A DNA stretch of 64,000 bases. Origin: Clostridiales bacterium. GTDB lineage: Bacteria > Bacillota > Clostridia > Lachnospirales > Lachnospiraceae. Made by a program: the position numbers and the translations under genes. Positions 35,214-43,830 of the stretch are shown one piece after another. The DNA lies in the NCBI GenBank assembly GCA_019424245.1, contig JAHYZV010000001.1:62001-126000 (forward strand), in the 5' to 3' direction. The first letter of the stretch is position 1; every line of letters begins with the position of its first letter. The notes below the pieces were generated by a model. The model searched no databases and was not told where the DNA came from. It was given only the letters and a program-made list of their open reading frames with translations.

Positions 35214-35621
35214 ATGTCATCAAAGAATACAGCAGAAGTAATTCTTGGAGGTAAGGTAATCAAGCTTGGTGGATATGAAAGCGAGGAGTATCTTCAGAGA
35301 GTTGCATCATACATTAATAACAAGATAACTGAATTTAATAAAGAAGAGAGTTACAGACGAATGTCAGCAGAGCTCAGAACTGATATGATGTATCTTAATA
35401 TTGCAGATGATTACTTCAAGGCTAAGAAGATGGCAGACAGTCTTTCATTAGATATTGAGAACAAGGATAAGGAAATATACGACCTTAAGCATGAGCTTAT
35501 TGCAGCACAGATTAAGGCAGAAAGTTCAGCAAAAGAGATTAAGGAATTAAAGAGTGAGATTAACAAGTATCAGAAGAATATTGTCAAGTTAGAGACAGAA
35601 CTGAATGACTCTAAGAAGTGA
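35214..35621 (+). CDS. zapA: Cell division protein ZapA
   Basis: 135 residues. The N-terminal ZapA globular domain (about 5-65) has 'VILGGKVIKLGGYESEEYLQ' and 'VASYINNKI', and a C-terminal coiled coil (about 70-135) follows. ZapA bundles FtsZ filaments at midcell. It has its own promoter and GGAGGGG ribosome site. Downstream is a terminator, then the U32 gene, an order I have seen in clostridia. Confidence 0.9.
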   Translation: MSSKNTAEVILGGKVIKLGGYESEEYLQRVASYINNKITEFNKEESYRRMSAELRTDMMYLNIADDYFKAKKMADSLSLDIENKDKEIYDLKHELIAAQIKAESSAKEIKELKSEINKYQKNIVKLETELNDSKK

Positions 35622-35653
35622 TTTACATAAGATTATCTGGTATTAATAATAAC

Positions 35654-35690
35654 GGCTGTTGCAAATGCATTTGCAGCAGCCATTTAATTT
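35654..35690 (+). terminator. Terminator after zapA
   Basis: A near-perfect palindrome GGCTGTTGCAAATG (35654-35667) / CATTTGCAGCAGCC (35668-35681), followed by TTTAATTT. Because it is almost symmetrical, the actual loop must be formed by the central four bases. Confidence 0.7.
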
Positions 35691-35706
35691 AAAGGCGGTT
35701 ACAACT

Positions 35707-38100
35707 ATGAATGTTGATAAGAGAAAAACACAGGTGGAGGTTTTAGCACCAGCAGGTTCACTTGATATTATGAAAGCTGTTGTGGCGGCAGGGGCAGATG
35801 CCGTATACCTGGGAGGCAATATGTTTGGAGCAAGGGCATTTGCCAATAATTTTAATGATGAAGAGCTTATCTGTGCTATTGAATATGCACATTTATTCGG
35901 TAGAAAGGTTTATCTGACAGTTAATACTCTTCTTAAGTCAAGAGAGATAGAGAACAGTCTTATAGAATATCTTATACCATTCTATGAGGCAGGTCTTGAT
36001 GCAGTGATTGTACAGGATATGGGTGTGTTTAACCTCATAAGAAAGCACTTTCCGGATATGGATATACATGCCAGTACCCAGATGACACAGACCGGAGTGT
36101 ATGGCAGCAGGCTTTTAAAGGAACTTGGTGCAACAAGAATAGTCACTTCAAGAGAGATGAATCTGCAGGAAATAAAGCAGCTTCATGAGAGATTAGATGT
36201 GGAGATAGAAAGCTTTGTGCATGGAGCATTATGTTACTGTTATTCGGGACAATGCCTGCTTTCAAGCTTTAACGGAGGAAGAAGCGGCAACAGGGGAAGG
36301 TGTGCCCAGCCGTGCAGGATGCCTTATGATGTGTATGATAACGGCGAAAAGATTAATAACAGAAACAACAGTTACGCATTAAGCCCTAAGGATATGTGTG
36401 CATTACAGATACTTCCTGATGTTATAGAAAGTGGAGTGTATTCTCTGAAAATTGAAGGCCGTATGAAGAATGTCACATATGCGGCTATGGTAACGCATAT
36501 TTACCGTAAATATGTTGATATGTATCTTGAGAGGGGACGAAAAGGCTTCAAGGTAGATAAGAAGGATATTGATGACCTTTCAGATATATATAACAGAGGT
36601 GCATTTACTACAGGCTATTATGACAGCGTCAAGGGAAAGAAGATGATGTCACTGGGGCGTCCTAACCATATGGGAACGGAGTGCCTTAAGGTAGTATCTA
36701 ACAAGGCAGGAAGAATTACATTTAAGGCATTAAAGAATGTGAACAGAGGCGATGTCTTTGAGATTGATAAAGAGCATTCATTTGAGAGCGGAGCTGATGT
36801 GGCAGCAGGACAGACCTTGGTTGTTAATCTTCCTAAGAAATACCCGCTGTATGAGGGAAGAATTGTCAACAGAATGAATAATGCTAAGATTAAGGCATAT
36901 GTAGCGGACAATTATGTCGGAATAACACCTAAGCTTCATGTAGATATGAGGCTTGTTGTAAGAAAGAATGAAAATATATCACTTACAGTAATGTATGATG
37001 GAATTGAAAAGACATGTACAGGAGAGATAGTTACCGAAGCACAGAGCCGTCCGGCCTCAGAGGAGGAACTGGTTAAGAATTTAAAGAAAACCGGCGATAC
37101 ATGTTTTGTGGTGGAAGATGCAGAAGTGCAGCTTGATGATGGTGTGTTTGTGCCTGTCGGCTGGATTAAAGAATTAAGAAGAAATGTACTTGAACAGCTT
37201 GAGACACATTTAAAGCACAGTCTTGTAAGAACTTATAATAAGCCTGAATGTGCAGAGCCTGACGACAAGAAAGAAGCTGATGATAATAATTATCAGGTAA
37301 GAAAAGCTGCATACCTTCATGATATAGCGCAGGTAAAGAAAGCAGCATCAGTTTCAGGGGTTGAAAGCATTTATCTTGATTATAAGATGTTTTATATGAA
37401 TGATGAGAATTCATTAAAAGAGGCTGTAAAGCACTGTCAGTCACATGGAATATATGTATATATGTTCCTTCCACATATTCTTAAGGCAGAGAAATATGAT
37501 AAGTTTAAGTGCTTGTGTGAGAAGGCTTCTGACTGTGGCATAGACAGGTTTGTATGCCGTAATATTGAGCAGATTGGTTTTCTTGGAAGTGACAACTGGA
37601 AGAAATTATCTGACAAGGTGCATATTATTACAGACAGCAGCATATATATATTTAATACATTTGCAAAAGATGAATTAAGAAGGCTGTGCAGCAATGCCGG
37701 GGTTATTCTTGACAGAATGACACTGCCACTTGAACTTACAGATAAGGAGATGAAGCCTGTAATTGGAAGTGACACTGAACTTGTTGTATATGGGAATGTG
37801 CCTCTTATGGTATCTGAACAGTGTGTGAGAAGAACTTACGGAAAATGTGACGGATGCTGGGGCAGCATTAATATTACAGGGCCGAAGGGCAGCTCTTATA
37901 CAGTGGAAAGTATGTGTGAATTCTGTTATTCTGTAATGAATGGAGAAAAACTCAATCTTACAAAAGAAAATCCCGAAGAATGCGGGGTGTGTGTAATTCG
38001 TTATGAATTTGACGAAAGTGAAGCAGATGATATACAATTAGTTATGACTGATGGAGTGAGTGGTGGTACTACAGGACATTTTCATCAGGCAATCGACTAA
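35707..38100 (+). CDS. U32-family peptidase-like RNA-hydroxylation protein (TrhP/RlhA type) with DUF3656-like C-terminus
   Basis: 797 residues from the ATG at 35707, with AAAGGCGG upstream. The N-terminal U32 domain (about 7-240) shows 'EVLAPAGSLDIMKAVVAAGADAVYLGG', 'DAVIVQDMGV', 'IHASTQMTQTG', 'RIVTSREMNL' and 'FVHGALCYCYSGQCLLSS', with clustered cysteines ('GRCAQPCR') in the family place. The region from about 280 to 500 resembles the DUF3656/collagenase-associated domain, and a second barrel-like portion follows, with more cysteines ('GKCDGCWG', 'CEFCYS'). Although named peptidases, characterised bacterial homologues (TrhP, RlhA) hydroxylate tRNA or 23S rRNA using prephenate. That role is inferred from the family. 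Confidence 0.85.
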   Translation: MNVDKRKTQVEVLAPAGSLDIMKAVVAAGADAVYLGGNMFGARAFANNFNDEELICAIEYAHLFGRKVYLTVNTLLKSREIENSLIEYLIPFYEAGLDAVIVQDMGVFNLIRKHFPDMDIHASTQMTQTGVYGSRLLKELGATRIVTSREMNLQEIKQLHERLDVEIESFVHGALCYCYSGQCLLSSFNGGRSGNRGRCAQPCRMPYDVYDNGEKINNRNNSYALSPKDMCALQILPDVIESGVYSLKIEGRMKNVTYAAMVTHIYRKYVDMYLERGRKGFKVDKKDIDDLSDIYNRGAFTTGYYDSVKGKKMMSLGRPNHMGTECLKVVSNKAGRITFKALKNVNRGDVFEIDKEHSFESGADVAAGQTLVVNLPKKYPLYEGRIVNRMNNAKIKAYVADNYVGITPKLHVDMRLVVRKNENISLTVMYDGIEKTCTGEIVTEAQSRPASEEELVKNLKKTGDTCFVVEDAEVQLDDGVFVPVGWIKELRRNVLEQLETHLKHSLVRTYNKPECAEPDDKKEADDNNYQVRKAAYLHDIAQVKKAASVSGVESIYLDYKMFYMNDENSLKEAVKHCQSHGIYVYMFLPHILKAEKYDKFKCLCEKASDCGIDRFVCRNIEQIGFLGSDNWKKLSDKVHIITDSSIYIFNTFAKDELRRLCSNAGVILDRMTLPLELTDKEMKPVIGSDTELVVYGNVPLMVSEQCVRRTYGKCDGCWGSINITGPKGSSYTVESMCEFCYSVMNGEKLNLTKENPEECGVCVIRYEFDESEADDIQLVMTDGVSGGTTGHFHQAID

Positions 38101-38130
38101 GATTAAGTGACTTGAATAAAGGAGATTGCT

Positions 38131-39495
38131 ATGCAGTCAGTTTTTATTGAACTTACAAAATACATATTTGCTTTTCTGATGGCGTTTTATGTTCTTTCTG
38201 CTTACAGAGGAGCAATAATCCATAAGGAAGAAAAGAGAAAAGGAATATATATCCAGCAGTATATTATAATATTTGCGATACATTTCCTTGGATATTATGT
38301 GTTGTATCTTATGAAGGGTGAGACTAGATATATAGGCTTTTATTTTGTGCAGCTTATATATCTTATAGTATTCATTGCGTTTTATTACATATTGTATCCA
38401 AAGGCTTCAAGGCTTCTTGTTAATAATATGTGTATGCTGATGTCAGTTGGATTTATCATGATAGCAAGGCTTAATTTTGACAAATGTGTTAAACAGTTTG
38501 TTATTGCTGTGCTTGGAACGGTTATTATGTTTCTTGTTCCATGGCTTATCAAATCAGTTAAGAGTTTCAGAAACTTTGGATGGATATATTGCATTTCGGG
38601 ACTTGTGCTTTTGTGTGCTGTTTTATTAGGAAATAAGGTGTATGGAGCCAATCTTACATTAAGCATAGGAGCATTTTCTGTACAGCCGGCAGAGTTTGTT
38701 AAGATTTTGTATGTTATGTTTGTTGCTTCAATGTTTAATAAATCAACAACATTTAAACAGACATGTATTGTTACAGTATTTGCAGCACTTCATGTTATTA
38801 TACTTGTGCTTTCAACGGACCTTGGTGCGGCACTTATATTTTTTGTAGTATATATCGCAATGCTTTATATAGCAACAAGGAAGCTTTCATATGCCGGGGC
38901 AGGGCTGCTTGCCGGAGCGGGTGCATCTGTTATTGCATATAAGCTTTTTGCACATGTGAGGGCGAGAGTTATTGTATGGCGTAATCCGTGGGAATATATT
39001 GATACTAGCGGATATCAGATATGTCAGTCTCTTTTTGCAATTGGTATGGGATCGTGGTTTGGATATGGATTATGTCAGGGTATGCCTGATAAGATACCTG
39101 TAGCAGAGAAAGATTTTATGTTTTCTGCTATATCTGAAGAATTTGGACTCATATTTTCAATAGCTCTATTCTTAGTGTGCCTTAATAATCTTATTCTTAT
39201 GATGAATATAGCTTCAAGATGTAAGACACTTTTTTATCGTCTTGTAGCTGTAGGACTTGGGGTTACATATGGGGTTCAGGTGTTCTTAACTGTGGGAGGT
39301 GCAATTAAGTTTATACCGATGACAGGTGTTACACTTCCTTTTGTAAGTTACGGTGGAAGCTCTATATTAAGCTCGCTTATAATGTTTGCTCTTATTAATG
39401 GAATGTACAATATGAGACAGGATGAAGGTGACAGGAAAGATGGCAGAAAACAAAAAACAGGACAGACGAAGAAAAAAACAAAACATACAAAGTGA
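38131..39495 (+). CDS. FtsW/RodA/SpoVE-family peptidoglycan polymerase
   Basis: 454 residues, about ten to twelve membrane helices. SEDS signatures: 'GAFSVQPAEFVKILYVMFVAS' (helix 5 region), 'LSTDLGAALIFFVVY' with the catalytic Asp, and the C-terminal 'GVTLPFVSYGGSSILSS'. It polymerises lipid II into glycan strands. The next gene is a class B PBP that overlaps it, the usual SEDS-bPBP pair. Which member (elongation, division or sporulation) cannot be decided; the 80-residue N-terminal membrane extension before the first SEDS helix is typical of FtsW-like proteins in Lachnospiraceae and Actinobacteria. The C-terminal tail is Lys/Arg-rich. Confidence 0.9.
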   Translation: MQSVFIELTKYIFAFLMAFYVLSAYRGAIIHKEEKRKGIYIQQYIIIFAIHFLGYYVLYLMKGETRYIGFYFVQLIYLIVFIAFYYILYPKASRLLVNNMCMLMSVGFIMIARLNFDKCVKQFVIAVLGTVIMFLVPWLIKSVKSFRNFGWIYCISGLVLLCAVLLGNKVYGANLTLSIGAFSVQPAEFVKILYVMFVASMFNKSTTFKQTCIVTVFAALHVIILVLSTDLGAALIFFVVYIAMLYIATRKLSYAGAGLLAGAGASVIAYKLFAHVRARVIVWRNPWEYIDTSGYQICQSLFAIGMGSWFGYGLCQGMPDKIPVAEKDFMFSAISEEFGLIFSIALFLVCLNNLILMMNIASRCKTLFYRLVAVGLGVTYGVQVFLTVGGAIKFIPMTGVTLPFVSYGGSSILSSLIMFALINGMYNMRQDEGDRKDGRKQKTGQTKKKTKHTK

Positions 39496-40933
39496 TATAG
39501 TTGATAATGAAAAGAAGAATCTGCGAAATAAAGAGACTAATATAATTGCATTCTTTTTTGTAGGACTTTTTCTTGCAACTATTGTGTATCTGTGTATATT
39601 TAATGTAAAAGATGCAGGAACAATTGTGAATAATCCTTACAATAAAAGAGTAGACAATCAGGAAAGCAAGGTTGTAAGAGGTGATATATTAGCAGATGAC
39701 GGAGATGTACTTGCAACAACGCTTACGGATGAGGATGGCAATGAAACACGTTATTATCCTTATGATAATCTGTTCTGTCATTCGGTTGGATTTACTTCTC
39801 TTACAGGGATGAAGACAGGAATAGAACAGTCTCAGAATTATTTTCTTTTAAGTGAGACAGATAATGTGCTTGATCAGATTGGTAATGACCTGTCTGGAGG
39901 AAAAGCAAAGGGGCATAATGTTACAACAACACTTAATGTTGAACTTACTAAAGCGGCATATAAAGCACTTGGTAATAATAAAGGTGCAGTTATAGCGATG
40001 GAACCTGCTACGGGTAAGATTCTTGCAATGGTATCGAATCCATCATTTGATGCAAATGCAGTAAATACCGATTATGATGAGTGGATTACTTACGATAGTG
40101 CGGATTCGGTGCTTTTAAACAGGGCAACGCAAGGGCTATATCCACCTGGTTCAACATTCAAGATAATTACTGCTCTTGCATATATAAGGCAGAATCAGAA
40201 TGATTATTATAATTATTCATATAATTGTGATGGACAGGCATATATATCTGGTGGAACTACTATTGCATGCTTTGATCATACGGCACATGGATATCAGGAT
40301 TTAAGAAAAGCATTTGCTAATTCCTGTAATTCTGCATTTTCTACGATTGGAGCAGGACTTAATAAGACATCTTTCATGAATCTGTGCAGTACATTATTAT
40401 TTAATTCTAATCTTCCTGTAGGGTTTGAGTATTCTAAGAGTACAATGGCTGTAACACAGGATTCTTCGATAAGTGAGATGCAGGAGACCGGTATCGGTCA
40501 GGGAAGGACGATGATGACACCGCTGCACAATATGATGATAGCGGCTAGTGTTGCTAATGATGGCGTTATGATGACTCCTTATATTGTTGACAGTATAAGT
40601 GACAGTGAGGGAAGAACGGTTGTTAAGAATAAGCCAGCAGAGGCAGGAACTGTGATGTCAGCAGAAGAGGCAGAATACCTTACAGAATGCATGAGAGAGG
40701 TAATAACTTCTGGTACAGGAAATTCTATGAAATATTCATCATATGAAGCAGCAGGAAAGACCGGTTCGGCACAGTATGATGACTCTGACAGATATCATAG
40801 CTGGTTTACGGGCTTTGCACCTTATGATAATCCCCAGATAGCAGTATGTGTGATTCTGGAAGGGGGTTATTCTGGTGTGTCAAGTGCACAGGTAGTAGCA
40901 AAAGCTGTGTTTGATACATATTTTGGCTATTGA
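39440..40933 (+). CDS. Class B penicillin-binding protein (PbpA type), transpeptidase
   Basis: 497 residues from the ATG at 39440, which has AAGGTGA 8 bases upstream; the gene overlaps the SEDS gene by 56 bases. A single N-terminal membrane helix (about 35-55), a short pedestal domain, then the transpeptidase domain with all three active-site motifs: 'PPGSTFKI' (Ser238, Lys241), 'SCNS' (Ser295) and 'KTGSA' (Lys440). It lacks PASTA domains and the long dimerisation domain of PBP2x, making it the short PbpA type. It crosslinks glycan made by its SEDS partner outside the membrane. Confidence 0.92.
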   Translation: MAENKKQDRRRKKQNIQSDIVDNEKKNLRNKETNIIAFFFVGLFLATIVYLCIFNVKDAGTIVNNPYNKRVDNQESKVVRGDILADDGDVLATTLTDEDGNETRYYPYDNLFCHSVGFTSLTGMKTGIEQSQNYFLLSETDNVLDQIGNDLSGGKAKGHNVTTTLNVELTKAAYKALGNNKGAVIAMEPATGKILAMVSNPSFDANAVNTDYDEWITYDSADSVLLNRATQGLYPPGSTFKIITALAYIRQNQNDYYNYSYNCDGQAYISGGTTIACFDHTAHGYQDLRKAFANSCNSAFSTIGAGLNKTSFMNLCSTLLFNSNLPVGFEYSKSTMAVTQDSSISEMQETGIGQGRTMMTPLHNMMIAASVANDGVMMTPYIVDSISDSEGRTVVKNKPAEAGTVMSAEEAEYLTECMREVITSGTGNSMKYSSYEAAGKTGSAQYDDSDRYHSWFTGFAPYDNPQIAVCVILEGGYSGVSSAQVVAKAVFDTYFGY

Positions 40934-40997
40934 TATTGAAGTCGTGAGAATGTATAATATTGTTTAGTGATTAATTGCATGATTATGAGGAATGATG

Positions 40998-42005
40998 ATG
41001 AATACTGTTAACTATATCACTCCGTCAGATGGTGACATATATCTTGTTAATAACCAGACATATGTTAATTCTGGTGGGACTGATTTTGATAAAATATATA
41101 ATAATATTACTGTGGATGATTCTCTTGAGAATATCTTTGCCGGAGCAGCAAAAGAATTTGGAATCAATGAGAATTTTCTTAAAGCTGTAGCACAGGCAGA
41201 ATCAGGGTTTGATCCGGATGCTGTATCGTATTGCGGAGCACAGGGAATAATGCAGCTTATGCCATATACGGCAGAAAGCTATGGTGTTACGGATCCTTTT
41301 GATGCCAGACAGAATGTATATGCCGGTGCACAGATGTTATCAGAGCTGTTAGACAGTTATGATGGTAATGCTACGCTTGCTCTTGCAGCATATAATGCTG
41401 GCAGTGGTTCAGTACAGAAGTATGGAGGAGTGCCTCCGTATGATGAAACACTTAATTATATCAGTAAGATTAATGATATATTAGGTGGTGTACTTGCTAA
41501 CGACTCAACAACCGTTGATGGTGCATATGCTACAGATTTTACTTCAGCTTCTGATGTGAATGCTCCTGATACAATTACAGGGAATTATGCCAGTAAACAT
41601 ACAGCGACTGAAAGGACAGGAAGCAGTTATAAGGAACAGGATAACAGTTCGCTTATAAGTTATGAGGAGTATCTGTATGTATGTGAAACATATAAGGATA
41701 TCCTTGCTAAATTATTTTCGGCAATATCTGCAGATAAAGGTGACAATTTAGCGGCAGAATTGTATAATATAGTCACAGGAACCAGTTCTGAAAGAATTGG
41801 GGTAACAGGAACGGATATTATTAATAATAACAGTGATGAACAGCAGTACATAAAGACTGGGAAATATTATGGACAGATAGAGGCAAATGCTCAGTTTATT
41901 AACAGAATGCCTTATGATAATGTATATAAGAATGATCCACAGTCAGTATATCAGGCACAGGCATCTATGATAAGTCCACTTGTTATTAAGCTTTTGGAAC
42001 AGTAA
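40998..42005 (+). CDS. SLT-type lytic transglycosylase-domain protein without signal peptide
   Basis: 335 residues from the third of three consecutive ATG codons, the best spaced from GAGG (40987-40990). The Slt domain (about 43-155) contains 'VAQAESGFDPDAVSYCGAQGIMQLMP' in pieces: the catalytic Glu68 in 'QAESGFD', 'GAQGIMQLMP' and 'LALAAYNAGSGSVQKYGG'. It cleaves peptidoglycan with anhydro-MurNAc formation. The C-terminal 180 residues are unassigned and low in predicted structure. No N-terminal hydrophobic signal is present, which is unusual for a wall enzyme; a flagellar or sporulation export route, or cytosolic retention until lysis, are possibilities. It follows the PBP gene by 64 bases. 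Confidence 0.83.
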   Translation: MNTVNYITPSDGDIYLVNNQTYVNSGGTDFDKIYNNITVDDSLENIFAGAAKEFGINENFLKAVAQAESGFDPDAVSYCGAQGIMQLMPYTAESYGVTDPFDARQNVYAGAQMLSELLDSYDGNATLALAAYNAGSGSVQKYGGVPPYDETLNYISKINDILGGVLANDSTTVDGAYATDFTSASDVNAPDTITGNYASKHTATERTGSSYKEQDNSSLISYEEYLYVCETYKDILAKLFSAISADKGDNLAAELYNIVTGTSSERIGVTGTDIINNNSDEQQYIKTGKYYGQIEANAQFINRMPYDNVYKNDPQSVYQAQASMISPLVIKLLEQ

Positions 42006-42034
42006 TCCGGACTAACAGGAAAGAGGGGAATGAT

Positions 42035-42352
42035 ATGAGTGGTAGCCGAATTAAAGTGACATTGTACAACAGAACATTTAAAGAGATTGATATGTCAGAT
42101 TTTACAAGAATAACAGAAGGAATTTTTTCTAACAGAGATGATATTGTAGAGGTTGCATTTCCAGAAGGGGTAGAGGTAATAGCACCTAATGCTTTTGAAA
42201 ACTGCAGGAGACTTGAGAAAGTTGAGTTTCCAAAGTCCCTTAAATCAATTGAAAATGAAGCGTTCATTAATTGCCTTAGTCTTAAAGAAGCGGACTATGG
42301 AAAGAATGTAACAGTTGCACCTGATGCATTTAAGGGGTGTATTAATTTATAA
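42035..42352 (+). CDS. Small leucine-rich-repeat protein (BspA-like, LRR_5)
   Basis: 105 residues, GAGGGG ribosome site. It contains about three BspA-like repeats of 23 residues: 'IVEVAFPEGVEVIAPNAFENC', then 'LEKVEFPKSLKSIENEAFINC', then the final 'LKEADYGKNVTVAPDAFKGC'. There is no signal peptide and no membrane segment, so it seems cytosolic, in contrast to the large secreted BspA-like proteins. Function unknown; probably a small interaction module. The gene ends at a strong terminator. Confidence 0.75.
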   Translation: MSGSRIKVTLYNRTFKEIDMSDFTRITEGIFSNRDDIVEVAFPEGVEVIAPNAFENCRRLEKVEFPKSLKSIENEAFINCLSLKEADYGKNVTVAPDAFKGCINL

Positions 42353-42366
42353 TTTCATTAATTGAT

Positions 42367-42395
42367 AAGAAGCCTTTAGTGGCTTCTTATTTTTT
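42367..42395 (+). terminator. Terminator after the leucine-rich-repeat gene
   Basis: AAGAAGCC (42367-42374) pairs with GGCTTCTT (42381-42388), loop of six, then ATTTTTT. Confidence 0.9.
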
Positions 42396-42417
42396 GCAGA
42401 CATATCATACTAAAAAC

Positions 42418-42446
42418 TTGACAAATATTTCTGCATAATATAGGAT
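42418..42446 (+). promoter_or_regulatory. Promoter for lysA with a structured leader of about 80 nt
   Basis: A consensus -35 TTGACA (42418-42423), a 17-base spacer and TAGGAT (42441-42446). The transcript would begin near 42453, leaving about 80 bases of leader. Within it GTGCTG (42474-42479) can pair with CAGCAC (42513-42518) just before the GAGGAAG ribosome site. It is too short for a lysine riboswitch. Confidence 0.65.
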
Positions 42447-42534
42447 TTCTTACAGTGGCCTGACTATGCGTTGGTGCTGTATACGTGGGCTTGCGAAAGA
42501 TTTTTAGAAATTCAGCACAGAAACGAGGAAGATA

Positions 42535-43815
42535 ATGAGTAAGAAAAAGACATTTGTTACACTTGAACAGCTTAAGGAAATCGACAAAACATATCCGACT
42601 CCTTATCATCTCTATGATGAGAAGGGAATCAGAGAGAACGCTAAGAGATTAAAGGAAGCATTCTCATGGAATAAAGGTTATAGAGAGTATTTTGCTGTGA
42701 AGGCTACTCCTAATCCATATATTTTAAAGATATTAAAGGATTATGGCTGCGGTGTTGACTGTGCATCTATGGCAGAGCTTATGATGGGCTATGCGCTTGA
42801 TTATAAGCCGGAAGAGATTATGTTCTCATCTAATGATACTCCAGCAGAAGAGTATGCATATGCTAATGAGATAGGTGCTACTATCAATCTTGATGATATT
42901 ACTCATATTGAGTTTCTTGATAAGATATTAGACGGTAAGTTTCCTGAAACAATGAGCTGCCGTTACAATCCGGGCGGATATTTCCAGCTTGGAACATCTA
43001 TTATGGATAATCCAGGTGATGCCAAATATGGTATGACACATGACCAGATTATTGAAGCATTTAAGATATTAAAGAGCAAGGGGGTTAAGCATTTTGGTAT
43101 CCATTCATTCCTTGCAAGTAATACAGTATCTAATGAATATTATCCAACACTTGCTAAGATTTTATTCGAGCTTGCAGTTGAGTTAAGAGACAAAACAGGT
43201 GCAGATATTAAATTTGTAAATCTTTCAGGCGGTGTTGGTGTTGCTTACAAGCCAGATCAGGAGCCTAACGATATTGCAGTTATCGGTGAAGGAGTACACA
43301 AGGTATATGATGAGGTTCTTGGTGCGGCCGGAATGGGTGATGTTGCAATCTATACAGAGCTTGGAAGATTTATGCTTGCTCCATATGGCTGTCTTGTAAC
43401 TAAGGCAATTCATGAGAAGCATATCTATAAGGAATACATCGGAGTTGATGCATGTGCATCTAACCTTATGCGTCCGGCAATCTATGGTGCATATCATCAT
43501 ATTACTGTTGCGGGTAAAGAGGATGCACCTTGCGACCACAAGTATGATGTCACAGGTTCTTTATGTGAGAACAGTGATAAGTTCGCAATTGACAGAATGC
43601 TTCCTAAGATTGATATGGGCGATTATCTTATTATCCATGATACAGGAGCACATGGTTTTTCTATGGGATACCAGTATAATGGAAAGTTAAGATCAGCAGA
43701 GCTTCTTCTTAAGGAAGATGGCAGTGTTCAGATGATCAGACGAGCAGAGACAATAAAGGATTACTATGCTACATTTGATTTCTGTGATGCGTTGGATAAG
43801 TTGAATTTAAAATAA
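42535..43815 (+). CDS. lysA: Diaminopimelate decarboxylase
   Basis: 426 residues. Converts meso-diaminopimelate to lysine using PLP. A fold-type III decarboxylase: PLP lysine in 'YFAVKATPNP' (Lys56), 'HFGIHSFLASN' with the PLP-contacting histidine region, the Gly-rich phosphate-binding loop 'NLSGGVGVAYKP', 'ELGRFMLAPYG' and the substrate cysteine region 'TGSLCENSDKF' from the neighbouring subunit. Related carboxynorspermidine and ornithine decarboxylases share the fold, but the 'GSLCENSD' context fits LysA. It has its own promoter and is followed 15 bases later by an unrecognised gene. Confidence 0.9.
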   Translation: MSKKKTFVTLEQLKEIDKTYPTPYHLYDEKGIRENAKRLKEAFSWNKGYREYFAVKATPNPYILKILKDYGCGVDCASMAELMMGYALDYKPEEIMFSSNDTPAEEYAYANEIGATINLDDITHIEFLDKILDGKFPETMSCRYNPGGYFQLGTSIMDNPGDAKYGMTHDQIIEAFKILKSKGVKHFGIHSFLASNTVSNEYYPTLAKILFELAVELRDKTGADIKFVNLSGGVGVAYKPDQEPNDIAVIGEGVHKVYDEVLGAAGMGDVAIYTELGRFMLAPYGCLVTKAIHEKHIYKEYIGVDACASNLMRPAIYGAYHHITVAGKEDAPCDHKYDVTGSLCENSDKFAIDRMLPKIDMGDYLIIHDTGAHGFSMGYQYNGKLRSAELLLKEDGSVQMIRRAETIKDYYATFDFCDALDKLNLK

Positions 43816-43830
43816 ACGAGGTTTGATATA

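Noticed and set aside
42453..42534. Lysine riboswitch upstream of lysA
   Set aside because: Only about 80 nt of leader is available and the conserved five-helix core motifs are missing.
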